Source: Diphasiastrum complanatum
Taxonomy: Eukaryota > Streptophyta > Lycopodiopsida > Lycopodiales > Lycopodiaceae
Assembly: GCA_029204225.1 (NCBI GenBank)
Contig: CM055111.1
Span: forward strand, 12,710,697 to 12,774,696
Reading direction: 5' to 3'
Length of the DNA stretch: 64,000 nucleotides
Both the position numbers and the translations under genes were made by a program. Below, in pieces: positions 57,591-64,000 of this stretch. Within the stretch, counting starts at the first letter, position 1. The number at the start of each line of letters is the position of its first letter. A model generated the notes under the pieces. That model was not told where the DNA came from, ran no database searches, and was given only the letters and a program-made list of their open reading frames with translations.

Positions 57591-58425
57591 GAGACTTCTG
57601 GTTTGTACGTTACAGGAGCCTGTTATTAGAGCTGTACTTGCAGCAGGACGTGCAGGAGCTTCTCACACTTCTTGCCCTTTGATGTACCAATGGCATGGCA
57701 CAAGATATTGGGGTGCTGCACATGGACTAGCAGGCATCATGCATGTCCTCCTCTATTTCCATCTGGGTGAGGAAGACGCTGTTGATGTTAAGGGGACACT
57801 GAGATATATGATCAAAAATAGGTTGCCCAGTGGTAATTACCCATCTAGCGAAGGAAACCCAAGGGACAGGCTAGTGCACTGGTGCCATGGTGCTCCAGGG
57901 GTATGCCTTGCTCTGTGCAAGGCTGCAGAGGTTGGTCTACCTTGAGTTGCTTTGTACCATCCATGTGTGCCTTTTAGCAACTAATAGTTTCTTGTTTTTG
58001 TATGGATAGTTTTACTAGTGGCTTTTGATAAGAGAATCATTTTCGATTTATTAAATGGGTGTTTCAAGTTGTTTTTGTGTTAGGTTTTCCCTCTGGAGGA
58101 TGATTTTCAACAAGCTGCAATTGAAGCTGCAGAAGTGGTATGGAAGAGGGGATTGTTACGTAGAGTTGGGATTTGCCATGGGGTTAGTGGCAATGCTTAT
58201 CCGTTTTTAGCCCTATACCGGCTTCTTGGTGCGAAAAAATATTTACACCGTGCAAGAGAATTTGCAGGCTTTTTGCATGATAATGGCCGAAAACTTATAG
58301 CCCAAGGTAAGATGCATGGAGGTGATCATCCCTATTCCTTGTTTGAAGGTTTAGCAGGGACTGCTCATTTGTGGCTGGACATGGTTGATCCTCAAAATAG
58401 CAGGTTTCCTGGTTTTGAGCTCTAA
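30612..58425 (+). CDS. LANCL: LanC-like protein (plant GCR2/GCL family), six exons
   Basis: The coding sequence joins 30612-30791, 33976-34154, 34316-34427, 44956-45105, 57616-57930 and 58084-58425. All introns are GT-AG and the phases agree (0, 2, 0, 0, 0), giving 1278 nt and 425 aa, the usual size of eukaryotic LanC-like proteins. The fold is a double alpha-barrel related to bacterial lanthionine cyclases. The three zinc ligands are present: C297 in VHWCHGAPG, and C343 and H344 in [11 protein letters not shown], with the 46-residue spacing of the family. Other family blocks are [30 protein letters not shown] and [14 protein letters not shown]. Family members are cytosolic or membrane-associated; mammalian ones add glutathione to dehydroamino acids, and plant roles (once proposed in abscisic acid sensing) are unsettled. 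Introns 1, 3 and 4 are full of transposons. No disabling change was seen. Confidence 0.92.
31395..33155 (+). CDS. Copia pol fragment in LANCL intron 1 (RT and RNase H)
   Basis: Open frame of 586 codons. It begins in the integrase-RT linker (about residues 1-100) and then covers [48 protein letters not shown] and intact [10 protein letters not shown]. RNase H shows [22 protein letters not shown] and [11 protein letters not shown]. The frame stops at VADLSTY where the family runs on through TKPL. Gag, protease and integrase are absent, so this is a 5'-truncated insertion in the sense orientation of the host gene. It is a different family from the 40-44 kb copia element. The preserved frame suggests a fairly young insertion, or one in which the fragment was moved as such. 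The first in-frame ATG is not a real initiation site. Confidence 0.85.
   Translation: MRLLTHFSAQPLSSMKENRSSFKDTTRSLLSFLISFLIFCLNLDFEEELMEEQAPNSPITPRRSSRAKVEPSRLTYQGKGQQAEGISSTSYALSSFEEPSNVKEALNSKEWYKAMLDEYNTLIENETWLLVDRPQRNVVGCKWVFKLKLNANGSVNKHKVRLVAKGYAQERGIDYEITFAPVAKMVTIRLIIALASHFGWILCQMDVSNAFLNGFLEEDIYMEQPQGFIKHGMENKVCHLQRSIYGLKQASRSWNSRLHCYLISFFFVQSEYDPTLYIKFDDVGIVLLLIYVDDIIISENSVDGIEKIKIDLSLEFKMVDLGCLHFILGIEVLRGSDFIFISQVDYAQSLLKKFKMAECKSVDTPMEQDVKVPNEDDEISFMDITLFRQLIGSLMWITITRPDLSFSVCRLSQSMQKPLNIHWKKAKRILRYILGTLDFGILYRGDVINLHAFSDSDFAGDKRDMKSTSAYSTFIGEGVVSWLSKKQETISLSSTEAEYKALTTTTKEVLWIKRLLVELKIMDSEEAPIIYNDNISAQHLASNPIFHARSKHIEICHHFVREMVQAKEIALEHVPSNECVADLSTY
33249..33700 (+). repeat. 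LTR of the intron 1 copia element (right end approximate)
   Basis: A purine-rich GAGGAAGAG tract precedes TGTTAAAAATTC, about 90 bp after the pol stop, as expected for a 3' LTR. The far end lies before exon 2 but shows no clear terminal CA or duplication. Confidence 0.5.
33976..34154 (+). CDS. LANCL: LANCL exon 2
   Basis: The acceptor is TTGCAG|ATTGTT. It encodes [20 protein letters not shown] and [13 protein letters not shown]. The donor is AA|GTATGC, phase 2. Confidence 0.9.
34316..34427 (+). CDS. LANCL: LANCL exon 3
   Basis: The acceptor is GCACAG|ATATG. It completes the split lysine codon and encodes [20 protein letters not shown] and CRGDQQ. The donor is GAG|GTACGC. Intron 2 is only 161 bp. 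Confidence 0.9.
35253..35352 (+). pseudogene. Ty3/gypsy RNase H scrap
   Basis: The plus frame reads [20 protein letters not shown] then [13 protein letters not shown]. This matches the EKELxAxxxALxxWRHYLxG..FxVxTDHxSL segment of gypsy RNase H. Only about 33 codons could be followed. Confidence 0.55.
35370..35557. repeat. Tandem duplication, unit 94 bp
   Basis: CTTATTTAGAG(A/G)GATAACCT at 35370 recurs at 35464. Both copies share GTGAGCCTTTTTATCTACTT and the CACTCGACATACCACTT text after it. Confidence 0.9.
36412..36475. repeat. (GA)n microsatellite
   Basis: 64 nt of pure GA repeat. A shorter, impure GA tract lies at about 36285-36305. Confidence 0.95.
37755..37946. repeat. Tandem duplication, unit 96 bp
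   Basis: TGAACACAATCACATATATT begins at 37755 and again at 37851; the two copies differ at only a few positions. Confidence 0.92.
39099..39471 (+). repeat. 5' LTR of gypsy-1
   Basis: 373 bp, nearly identical to the right LTR. Shared blocks include TTATGGACTTGGCTCATTAC and GATTCAGGGAGAGGGTATAA, the latter with a TATA-like element. It contains one extra short CTGCTTTCTAGC copy that the right LTR lacks. Confidence 0.9.
39491..39900 (+). repeat. Leader tandem repeats of gypsy-1, unit about 70 bp
   Basis: TGCAGATTGGTGGAGGCT-like starts occur at about 39491, 39562, 39630, 39697, 39776 and, degraded, 39855. Each is followed by CCAGCGCCCTACnnCCCATC and CACTTTCnnCGATTTTT. They sit between the primer-binding site and gag. 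ORFs across them are by-products of the repeat. Confidence 0.85.
40067..40174 (+). pseudogene. gypsy-1 gag start, cut by the nested copia element
   Basis: ATG at 40067 opens [20 protein letters not shown] followed by [13 protein letters not shown], a heptad-like helical start as in plant chromovirus Gag. The frame is lost at about 40168 where copia LTR sequence begins. Confidence 0.55.
40168..40547 (-). repeat. 3' LTR of copia-2 (left end approximate)
   Basis: Read on the minus strand it starts TGTTGGAATG right after the purine tract TTAAGGAGGG. It contains three copies of an AATAGTCAAGTAGTTGGA-like 20-mer near 40240-40320. The left end near 40168 is set by where gypsy gag breaks off. Confidence 0.75.
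40789..42288 (-). CDS. copia-2 chimeric ORF: linker, deleted RT, second linker
   Basis: Open frame of 499 codons. Residues 1-83 are the integrase tail ([16 protein letters not shown]). Residues 84-228 are the linker and RT start, ending in [10 protein letters not shown]. The frame then jumps straight to [16 protein letters not shown], which in copia-1 lies about 200 codons further on, past the YVDD box. Residues 368-488 are a second, diverged linker ([42 protein letters not shown]). Residues 251-367 have no match I recognise. The RT catalytic core is gone, yet no stop interrupts the frame. It may be only a decayed recombinant, or a frame kept open by chance or selection. No start codon is trusted. 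Confidence 0.75.
   Translation of the reverse strand: MIFVGYSSESKGYRLFNMDTNKIIVSHDVHFDEKTSYDGAPTHVMKGDFPHDAYLEIFPDLVLPSNHQEKGLPSTSSGQPTTPSILQPMVHQEESIYGEEQPVEGIGQQGPSSENIGQQGPSSEHFGQQSVDKGKAVGQPKPVPKWLLQTLQDSKVDHFYEGKTRASTKSVEFADFFDFALISIENGAAEPVFYEQARGVKCWEDAMQEEYNSLMKNHTWVLVDLPNGAGIFISQQGYIEQMLKQSSFFKSPQVDAYDGCISEKFHAKPFQFDVLAKAEKFKHSLEPFCTNQGGSQHVSISTFVQSVKSEHLFGENFSLFEESSMSSHASSKDNFDDAIVDASLDSLPNFYDEDVGQQVQSSSFGHLQPILHHEQSIMLHEQPVEDYGQHGPCWEHFGQQSVEQPITVPCRLLETLQDNKDMSYYKRKAHASLKSVPLADFFGFTLTLHHDVGTLPILCEQVIDGKVWEDVMPKEFGTLFYCPYGKKFFRMMWDYKSMF
42285..43238 (-). pseudogene. copia-2 GAG-pre-integrase and integrase
   Basis: 317 codons. Pre-integrase HARFGHLN and CEGCILGK give the HHCC zinc site. 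The integrase core follows, with HSDVCGPM (D), LRTDRRGKY (D; the usual G-G-E after it is altered to R-G-K) and [10 protein letters not shown] (E). [11 protein letters not shown] and LDDKGVK complete the conserved end. The stop after GVK is due to a 1-bp shift; the same protein continues in the next ORF with [14 protein letters not shown]. Confidence 0.85.
43268..43980 (-). pseudogene. copia-2 Gag C-terminus, zinc knuckle and protease
   Basis: The minus frame reads [14 protein letters not shown], a Lys/Gly-rich stretch, then the knuckle [14 protein letters not shown] (CX2CX4HX4C) near 43750-43710. The protease site [12 protein letters not shown] follows near 43470. The usual active-site DSG(A) reads ESGA, an aspartate-to-glutamate change that should weaken or abolish cleavage. 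The frame shifts near 43330, before GAG-pre-integrase. A second ORF over the same bases (43884-43522) is a shadow. Confidence 0.75.
44030..44225 (+). pseudogene. gypsy-1 pol C-terminus: chromodomain
   Basis: The plus frame reads [20 protein letters not shown] then TWEPIDVF. This is the aromatic-rich core (Q-FLVQW-G-P-EATWEP) of chromovirus chromodomains, which steer integration to marked chromatin. The stop at 44223 lies about 215 bp before the 3' LTR. Confidence 0.8.
44441..44809 (+). repeat. 3' LTR of gypsy-1
   Basis: Preceded by the purine tract GCAGGGG. It starts AGATTTATGG against AGTTATGG in the left copy. Otherwise it is the same sequence with about a dozen differences including a 13-bp deletion, so the insertion is not very recent. 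Confidence 0.9.
44956..45105 (+). CDS. LANCL: LANCL exon 4
   Basis: The acceptor is TTACAG|GTTGGT. It encodes [20 protein letters not shown] and the WSKL end. The chosen donor TTG|GTTGGT keeps phase 0 into exon 5; a GT three bases later would add one valine. It sits between two introns of 10.5 and 12.5 kb. Confidence 0.9.
45106..47815. other. LANCL intron 4, left part
   Basis: Largely anonymous. TTTAGGG-like words recur near 45470-45660 (GGGTTTAGGGTTTTG and similar); they are too few and irregular for a telomeric array. A copia scrap lies at 46.2-46.4 kb. Confidence 0.45.
46190..46414 (-). pseudogene. Copia RT scrap
   Basis: The minus frame reads [20 protein letters not shown] followed by LQKMQQ. 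It matches the copia RT catalytic box YVDD, here YVDG, and its following helix. About 30 codons are recognisable; the remainder of the 74-codon frame is uncertain. Confidence 0.65.
47820..47880. repeat. (GA)n then (GAA)n microsatellite
   Basis: About 42 nt of GA followed by about 18 nt of GAA. On the minus strand it reads as a (TTC)n(TC)n tail directly after AATAAAGC. Confidence 0.92.
48101..49029 (-). CDS. ORF1p-like RNA-binding protein of a LINE-type element
   Basis: Two overlapping minus frames (49029-48718 and 48748-48101) make up one protein with a frame break. The first is Ser/Pro-rich and ends in a Glu-rich helix. The second has a coiled coil ([31 protein letters not shown]) at residues 15-60, then a proline run. 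After it comes a domain with [40 protein letters not shown] and [20 protein letters not shown]. Coiled coil, RRM-like domain and a basic C-terminal domain is the plan of L1-type ORF1p, an RNA chaperone of the retrotransposition particle. About 200 bp downstream on the same strand is AATAAAGC and a (TTC)n(TC)n tail. No ORF2 is present. Assignment is by domain plan, not by a specific family match. Confidence 0.5.
49090..50960 (-). pseudogene. hAT transposase (DUF659 type) with introns, 5'-truncated
   Basis: On the minus strand, in order: [20 protein letters not shown] (about 50940-50757); [20 protein letters not shown] and [13 protein letters not shown] (about 50602-50343); [20 protein letters not shown] and [12 protein letters not shown] (about 50180-49865); [19 protein letters not shown] (about 49758-49540); and [20 protein letters not shown] then [20 protein letters not shown] (about 49345-49150). 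The last is the hAT C-terminal dimerisation domain. Short gaps between blocks begin GT and end AG, so they are probably introns. The N-terminal BED zinc finger is missing. hAT transposases cut and paste DNA. The exons are open, but the missing N-terminus argues against activity; domestication cannot be excluded. Confidence 0.8.
51029..51545 (+). pseudogene. Second hAT transposase remnant, opposite strand
   Basis: The plus strand carries [20 protein letters not shown] (51029-51099, followed by a GT) and, from 51304, [32 protein letters not shown] and [12 protein letters not shown]. These match two exons of the minus-strand hAT transposase immediately to the left ([10 protein letters not shown] and [19 protein letters not shown]). 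Three in-frame stops show decay. It is a diverged relative, not a recent inverted copy. Confidence 0.8.
51718..52059 (+). pseudogene. Two exons of a PDR-type ABC transporter (ABCG), captured fragment
   Basis: Exon a (51718-51802) encodes [20 protein letters not shown] then AKLDPDLK, including the Walker A loop GPPNAGKT. Exon b (51900-52059) encodes [40 protein letters not shown] and [13 protein letters not shown], the Q-loop region of the first nucleotide-binding domain. Acceptor and donor sites are intact (TTACAG; GTACGT; TCTCAG; GTGAG) and the phases agree. Full PDR transporters are about 1400 aa plasma-membrane exporters. Nothing else of the gene is visible: an hAT relic lies to the left and a gypsy element to the right, so this looks like a moved fragment inside LANCL intron 4. 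Confidence 0.85.
52100..52610 (-). pseudogene. gypsy-2 RNase H, C-terminally cut
   Basis: [20 protein letters not shown] and [20 protein letters not shown] are followed, after a frame shift, by [20 protein letters not shown] and [20 protein letters not shown]. The match stops near 52130, marking the truncation point next to the PDR fragment. Confidence 0.85.
52773..53434 (-). pseudogene. gypsy-2 reverse transcriptase
   Basis: The minus frames read [20 protein letters not shown], then [71 protein letters not shown] and [13 protein letters not shown]. The catalytic FLDD box reads FLDG, so the second metal-binding aspartate is lost. One frame break occurs near 53230. Confidence 0.9.
53694..54970 (-). 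pseudogene. gypsy-2 Gag and protease region
   Basis: From the right: an acidic coiled-coil-like start (54901-54701, [20 protein letters not shown]); the retrotransposon Gag domain (54680-54350, [20 protein letters not shown] and [14 protein letters not shown]); [18 protein letters not shown]; the zinc knuckle [14 protein letters not shown] near 54036-53998; then the protease with [19 protein letters not shown] near 53765-53710. The knuckle is CX2CX4HX4C. The protease site DDGA keeps its aspartate. Stops and a frameshift lie near 54730 and 54340. Confidence 0.8.
55896..56342 (-). repeat. 5' LTR of gypsy-2
   Basis: 447 bp with perfect 7-bp terminal inverted repeats TGTTAGA and TCTAACA. The adjoining TGGTATCAAAGCC on the minus strand is the initiator-methionine tRNA primer site. 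No partner LTR or target duplication was found. Confidence 0.85.
56343..57615. other. LANCL intron 4, right part
   Basis: No gene supported. It contains a (GA)n tract at 57554-57588, about 30 bp before the exon 5 acceptor. Confidence 0.5.
57554..57588. repeat. (GA)n tract next to LANCL exon 5
   Basis: About 35 nt of GA repeat ending 27 bp before the exon 5 AG. It lies where a pyrimidine tract would be expected; a short TTTGTACGTTACAG remains at the acceptor itself. Confidence 0.9.
57616..57930 (+). CDS. LANCL: LANCL exon 5
   Basis: The acceptor is TTACAG|GAGCCT. The exon has 105 codons, with [35 protein letters not shown] and zinc ligand C297. The donor GAG|GTTGGT is 153 bp before exon 6. 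Confidence 0.92.
58084..58425 (+). CDS. LANCL: LANCL exon 6
   Basis: The acceptor is GTTAG|GTTTTC. It encodes [20 protein letters not shown] with zinc ligands C343/H344, then [16 protein letters not shown], and ends in RFPGFEL and TAA. Confidence 0.92.
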   Translation, partial: VFPLEDDFQQAAIEAAEVVWKRGLLRRVGICHGVSGNAYPFLALYRLLGAKKYLHRAREFAGFLHDNGRKLIAQGKMHGGDHPYSLFEGLAGTAHLWLDMVDPQNSRFPGFEL

Positions 58426-60012
58426 TTATATCAACCATTATACAACTCACAATAGAGAAGTGAAGTTTTTAGATTATCATTCTAGTAAGCTGCTGTGAGA
58501 TTCACACCAACGGTAGCTGATCAATTGCACTTGGCAAGTAACTTTTCTAACTTAGAAGTGTGGTAGGAAAGGTATATTTTGGTTTTGTTTTTTGCTGTGT
58601 CATGTTGATCCCTTCTTGTATGTAAGAAATATGTATAAATTTATGCCTGTGCATTTGTATTAGTTATGAATGCCCTCCGCTTCTAGACTTGCAAACATAC
58701 TTCTGTAACCTGTTGATGTTCAAAATAGACTGCGCTTGACATATTTGGAGTCACTTATATTATATTGATATTGAAGAATTTGAGGTGTTGGTGGGCTTGG
58801 GCCACTAGTGTGCAAGTCTGCTTGGCCACAGGGCAGACAGTCTGCCAAACTTGGGTTGACTTCCTTTGCATCAGGGAAAATTGTTATTGTCCAAGCTCTA
58901 TGCCTTTTGGCTGTCCTAAGGTCATGCAATGTGTTGTGCAACGCTCTTCTGGGCGAGCACTTGGGATGCGGACTACTCCATAAGCAGATGGGCTTTCTTG
59001 TATGCACGACATGTCTTTGACCATCTTTGTGAATCATGGCTATGTTGTATTCTGGTTGCTATACCTAACTGGTAGTAAAACCATATAGTTGGAGCTATCT
59101 ATAGTTGCCTTTTGTTGAATTGTTCTTACATTCTTCGGCCTATCTAACCCAAAACCTTTACAAAGTACTTTTAAAAGTAGTAGAATGACATTTGAGGCTC
59201 ATTTCGACTTCCACATAGCATGCTTAAAACAACATCAATACTTGTGCAGCTTTGTTGGAAGCATTTTGAGGCTTATATCTTCACTTATTGCTAGCTGGAA
59301 TGTGGCAAAACAAATACATATTCCATCACATTTGCAGGACCAAGTATGTCAATCATATCGTCATGCTTTTGTGGAATGCTAGAGGTGTCTTGCTCTTTTT
59401 CACTTCATCAGTTTATCACATGGTATTGAGTTGGAAAATTGTTGCCGAGTTCATAGTATGCTTTGAAATGGTTTGCGTTACGCTCCACCCAAGAACTATG
59501 CACATGGATGGTAGGGCAGGGCGGCCATCAATAGAACACCCTAGAACATAAAATTTCTTTTTTTGGAAGACTTCTGAGCACGACGATCTGAGGATGTCTA
59601 TGATTGGTCCATAGGAGCACACAAGTAACATGATTTATCTCGTTGCTTGAAAGTCGAATCATCCACGAGCATATTGTCATACATCTATTTGGCCTTTTGG
59701 GAAGCATATGCAGCCGCATAAATGACAAGTTAGCTCATACTTTGGCATATAGAGTAGGTCTTGGAGTTGGTCTTACCCACCCAGGTTCGATTCTCTGTAA
59801 TCCCATGAGTTAGTAATCCCAAGAAGCATGCTTTGGCACATAGAAAGGTAGCTGAAGATGCTAGCACATACAAATGAGAAGAGAAACATATGCATACGAG
59901 AAGCATACATGTTCAAATGAGAGGTCTGATTGAATCTTATCTACATTGCATAATTATCAGCTATTGCCAACTAATGCAACAAACATGCAAACACAAAATG
60001 TTTGTCAGTTTG

Positions 60013-60015
<3 letters not shown>
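58426..60015. other. 3' flank of LANCL, otherwise anonymous
   Basis: Presumably holds the LANCL 3' UTR, but no polyadenylation signal could be chosen with confidence. No further gene seen. Confidence 0.45.
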
Positions 60016-60016
<1 letters not shown>

Positions 60017-60102
<86 letters not shown>

Positions 60103-60128
60103 CGCGCACACACACGCGCACACACACA
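60017..60128. repeat. Compound (CT)n(CG)n(CA)n microsatellite
   Basis: About 70 nt of CT, then about 21 nt of CG, then CA with CG interruptions. The CG part is a run of alternating purine and pyrimidine. ORFs on both strands here are translation of the repeat. Confidence 0.95.
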
Positions 60129-60194
60129 ATTTGCTATCTTTCAATATATACACCCAAAACATTTAATCCTAACTCTACAACATCTACAAAGTTT

Positions 60195-60500
60195 ACAAAA
60201 TCTGATTCTAGAACAACATTACATCACCTGAGAATTTCACATAACCACCATAGAATCTTACAACATCGATTCCAAAACTAGCATAGAATTTAATTCCAAA
60301 ACAACATTCACATTACATCATCTAATAAGTTTACAAAACCACCATAGAATCTTACATTTGATTCCAAACTAGCATAGACTCTAACTCCAAAATAACATTC
60401 ACATTACATCGCATAGGATCTTGCATTTGATTTCAAAATAACATTACATCAATTTGCATTATATAGAATTTGATTCCAAAACAACATTACATAGCATTCA
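60195..60500. repeat. Degenerate tandem repeat, unit about 100 bp
   Basis: The words CCACCATAGAATCTTAC, GATTCCAAAACTAGCATAGA and CCAAAACAACATTCACATTA recur three times with indels. Confidence 0.7.
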
Positions 60501-63300
60501 CATAATGTTTGCATAACTCATAATACTTAAGATTCGCACTTACCCATGCTAACATATCTAGATTGCACATCATTCTCACCAACTCTAGAATAAGTTCAAA
60601 GGGTTTTAGCTTACTAGCTTGGTTCAAGCACTCATCCTGCATTTTCAAATTGTACAAGTTATTATTCCTTGGAACACATTTTGAAAATATTGAAGATTTG
60701 CATCTTTTGGAAAAAAAAATTGTCATTCCATCATCCGAAGGCCAAAGGGTCGGTGCTTTCATAGTCTTCCAACAAATTGTAGCAACCCTCACCATATCCA
60801 TGCTGTTTTTCTAAAATGGCGTCACCCATGTAGTTGATGAATAATACTTACTAGTTCTTAACATAGCTAACAAAACTTGTGGAATGGTTGAATTGAACCA
60901 CCTTTCATATGATAAATCTAAAAAATAAATGAACGCTTAAACAAATGAACTGAGGATATAATTCTTTATCTCAAAAACCCCATAATGTATTCTTCAAGAC
61001 CTTCATCTATGTCACTTTGATCTACACAATACATAATACAATGAAAGTGATCATTTTCAAGATCTTTCAAATGGTACCAATCATTCCATGCCAAATATGA
61101 ATTCCTTTTTGTCTCATGTACCTACAGAATACCAAGTTTTCGGGTGCATCTTCTTTTGTTCAGCCTTAATATTGCTTGAGCAAGCGATTCACTTTCAATA
61201 CAAAGGATGCAAGGCATTTACAAATAATCTGAAAATGTAGATGCATTAGCATGCCTACTCTCTCGAGCCCAGTCAGACAAGGAATGCATTCATTTCTCAA
61301 TTTTTTTCAATCATAGGCATGAGCTTGGGAACAACATCACAATTAGCAATGCTAATCATTACACTTAATCCATGTACTTTTCAAAGTAACAGACAGTAGC
61401 ATCAAATCTTGGTTTAAGGTCACATTGCTAAAAGGAATCAAGAAGATAATCAAAAGGCACGTGGGATGCAAAACCTTTTAGGAAGTCTCTATTGATGAGA
61501 TCAACTTATAGATGATGAGACTTTGTGTAATGATATGAATATTTCTTCAAACAATTTCAAAAATAAATAAATAAAATGTGAGAGAAGAAAAACATGATAT
61601 AAAGAAGACAACATTCACATCAATATAATTATGAATTTCATTGTTACAAGAACAAAATCAAAAGATTATGAATCACTTAATCATCGAGTTCCAAATGTAG
61701 TCAAATAGAAGTCGAAGAGTGTTTTACTACAAGAAATTCAATTTATTCAAATAGTAAAATGTGTGGTATTTGCACTTTGGTGGCTACAATCATACATGTT
61801 TTGAATATTTGAAATATAAATATACTAGAATAACGAAAACATACAAGTGCCTGTGTAGCAATTCAAATCATGACATAGTGCAAAAATAAATCAAGCTTGA
61901 CTACTAGTTTCACAACCAAGATTAACACTTCCAAAGTATTTGGAGTGTGAAAAATATAGGATTTAAAGTGTTTGGACTTCCAATAAATTCATTCAACCAC
62001 AAAAACTATCATATATAAAATCAAAAGGTATTATCATAAAACCTCTTATTACTCCTCAAAATGAATTATTGATTTCAGGAACATAATAGATGGAGAAACA
62101 AATATTAGATCACCTTTGATTTGTTGAATTGTCAGTACAAGAAAAATGCCAATACATTTTATCATTGGACTAAACATATATCTACCTACATGTATACTAT
62201 TTGACTTCAATCAAATTTTTATTGATAGGGGGAGAATAGCATCTTTGAAACAGAAGATGTTTGCAAGAATATGCTACCAAAGGGTTTAGTATTATAGTGA
62301 TTAGGTATTATTCAATGAGGAGCAAGGATGAAGTTCACTTCACAATAGAACGACTTCAAACATGACCCACAAAAGAAAACCACAAAAATTCAAATACAAC
62401 TTGAAAAGATTGGATGAAAAATCAAATGCATAAACCTTCACTTTTTTTCTTCCACTCTCTTAAGCCTCTACTTCATCAACATAAGAAACCTTTAACGCAT
62501 TAACCAAAAGTAGCTACAAGAACTTAAATAAAGCTTTAAAATATTTAGAGTTTCGCACTCATTGTTACGTCCATGTTTGATTCAGAGGATTTGAAATAAT
62601 CATTGACATGGATATTCGGTACTCTAGTGTACAAGTTTATTAATTATGCCTCACTATTCTGAACTAGGAAATTTAATTAATAAACTTGTGAGGACCCAGG
62701 CACACCCATTAGGATATTTGGAGCTAGTGCATGGTGATTGACAACTTTATATGCATGCAAAGGAGATCAAAAGCAATTGGTTGAGGATGGGAATCCTATA
62801 TGGAATATTCCTAGGCTCCAGAGGTCTACATATGCCTATATGAACGTGCCCTCCTCTTTGGCCAATTTTAGAAATTCAGTTCATGGATTCCTCTCCTCTC
62901 TTGTATTCACTCTCCATGGCTCGAGAGAAAAGGTGATTGGGGTTTAACTGTCGGCTTCGAATTTGTTGGGTGGTTTGGTTCCACAGTATCCTTTCAGTGT
63001 ATTTGTAAGCTTGATCTTGGGGAGATCATTACTCTGGTATTCAAGCTAGGCTTACGACTGGAGCGCTGTTATTTTTTAGGTTATCGTATTGAATCATAAC
63101 TTTTTGTTGTTTTGTATCCTAGTGAAATAACCTAACTCAACGTATGAGATTTCTAAGCCCTCTCTGCTTGTGCATCAATAGTTTAGGAATAAACTTTGTG
63201 TTTGAAGCTTATGAGAACAGATTCTAGTTTATCATCATGAGGAAAGAAACTCTATGTTAACTTGATATTGTTCAGTTGAGGTTGTATCTGAGATTTTTCG
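60501..63300. other. Anonymous AT-rich stretch
   Basis: Only short ORFs. The longest minus frame (60801-60487, 104 codons) has plausible composition but no family I recognise. Confidence 0.4.
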
Positions 63301-63322
63301 TTATATCAGCTCCCTTCGGGCC

Positions 63323-63496
63323 TGTGGTGCATAAGCTATGTATGTAATTTGGCTGAGTAGGTTTATGAGGGTTAACCGAGGGGGTAGGTGGATGAAGGTT
63401 CGAAGAAAACCAACCCGTGATGAGGGTTGTGGTGCATAAGCTATGTATGTAATTTGGCTGAGTAGGTTTATGAGGGTTAACCGAGGGGGTAGGTGG
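63323..63496. repeat. Direct repeat, 69 bp, spaced 105 bp
   Basis: TGTGGTGCATAAGCTATGTA and the rest of the 69-bp block occur at 63323-63391 and 63428-63496 without visible differences. 36 bp separate the copies. Confidence 0.92.
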
Positions 63497-63499
63497 TTT

Positions 63500-64000
63500 C
63501 TAGTCAAGGTGAAAATTTGTTTCTAACTTACTCACATAGTATCTGATTGCATGTCAGTTCAATTACAAGTGAGAAACTAGTGGTTTTTAGTGAAAATTCA
63601 AGATCTTTTGGGTTGCATGGTCACTAGTCTTCCATTGACCAATAAGTTAAGTTCAAAACTTAATCAACCCGTGATATGACAATTATGAGGTTGGATGTCT
63701 TTCTTAAAAACTAATTCGGAGCAAAGAAACTTCTTGGAGGAAAAGCTGGTGGCATGTGACATTCGTGATTCCAAAGGAAACTTCTTATGCAAAAACGATT
63801 TGTAGACCAATGGTTAGTAATTGTTGTCATGGTAAATCTAACGGGTGAATCCATTGGTTATATTTTTTCAGTGTATTTTCAAAAATTATGAGATATGGAT
63901 CCAGATTCCAAATAATATCTCATTATTTACAAAATCTGGAAGCCGTTAAATCTATTTCTCACTTATTTGAACCCATACTTTCTAGAAATTTTTTGAATAC
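63500..64000. other. Anonymous right edge
   Basis: Nothing recognisable. Confidence 0.4.

Noticed and set aside
60487-60801. 104-codon minus ORF as a Myb/SANT-like transposon protein
   Set aside because: Composition is suggestive but no motif could be pointed to.

Overview
The window is nuclear DNA of a land plant with a large, repeat-rich genome. The supporting evidence is a spliced plant gene with GT-AG introns, plant-type Ty1/copia and Ty3/gypsy elements, an hAT transposase with introns, Helitron pieces, a PDR-type ABC transporter fragment and a DYAD/AMEIOTIC1-like fragment. A non-LTR element with a restriction-like endonuclease and introns over 10 kb would fit a fern, lycophyte, bryophyte or gymnosperm. 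The species cannot be fixed from the sequence alone.

Layout. 1-2.1 kb: 3' half of a decayed copia element (copia-1) and the start of its LTR. 3.9-7.5 kb, minus strand: a decayed Utopia/R2-like non-LTR retrotransposon with zinc finger, reverse transcriptase and restriction-like endonuclease. 8.7 kb: a small copia RNase H remnant. 10.0-18.6 kb: four head-to-tail copies of a 2.14-kb unit that are almost identical; each carries an antisense DYAD-like gene fragment. 19.8-21.7 kb: decayed Pif1-type helicase followed by an endonuclease/exonuclease/phosphatase domain (Helentron-like). 23.2-25.4 kb: two further Helitron-type pieces on opposite strands.

30.6-58.4 kb: the one apparently intact host gene, a LanC-like protein (plant GCR2/GCL family). 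It has six exons (1278 nt, 425 aa) whose phases all agree, and all three zinc ligands are present. Intron 1 holds a 5'-truncated copia element with a long open pol frame. Intron 3 holds a gypsy chromovirus with both LTRs, a TAAAG target duplication and a rearranged copia element nested inside it. Intron 4 holds, in order, a copia scrap, an ORF1p-like RNA-binding ORF, two hAT transposase remnants facing opposite ways, two spliced exons of a PDR ABC transporter, and a gypsy element with one LTR.

58.4-64 kb is AT-rich and largely anonymous, with a large compound microsatellite and short tandem duplications. No tRNA, rRNA or CRISPR array was seen. Apart from the LanC-like gene, nearly all coding signal is mobile-element debris. 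The features most worth following are the 2.14-kb array beside the helicase/endonuclease relic, the copia ORF that has lost its reverse transcriptase and gained a second linker, and the captured gene fragments.
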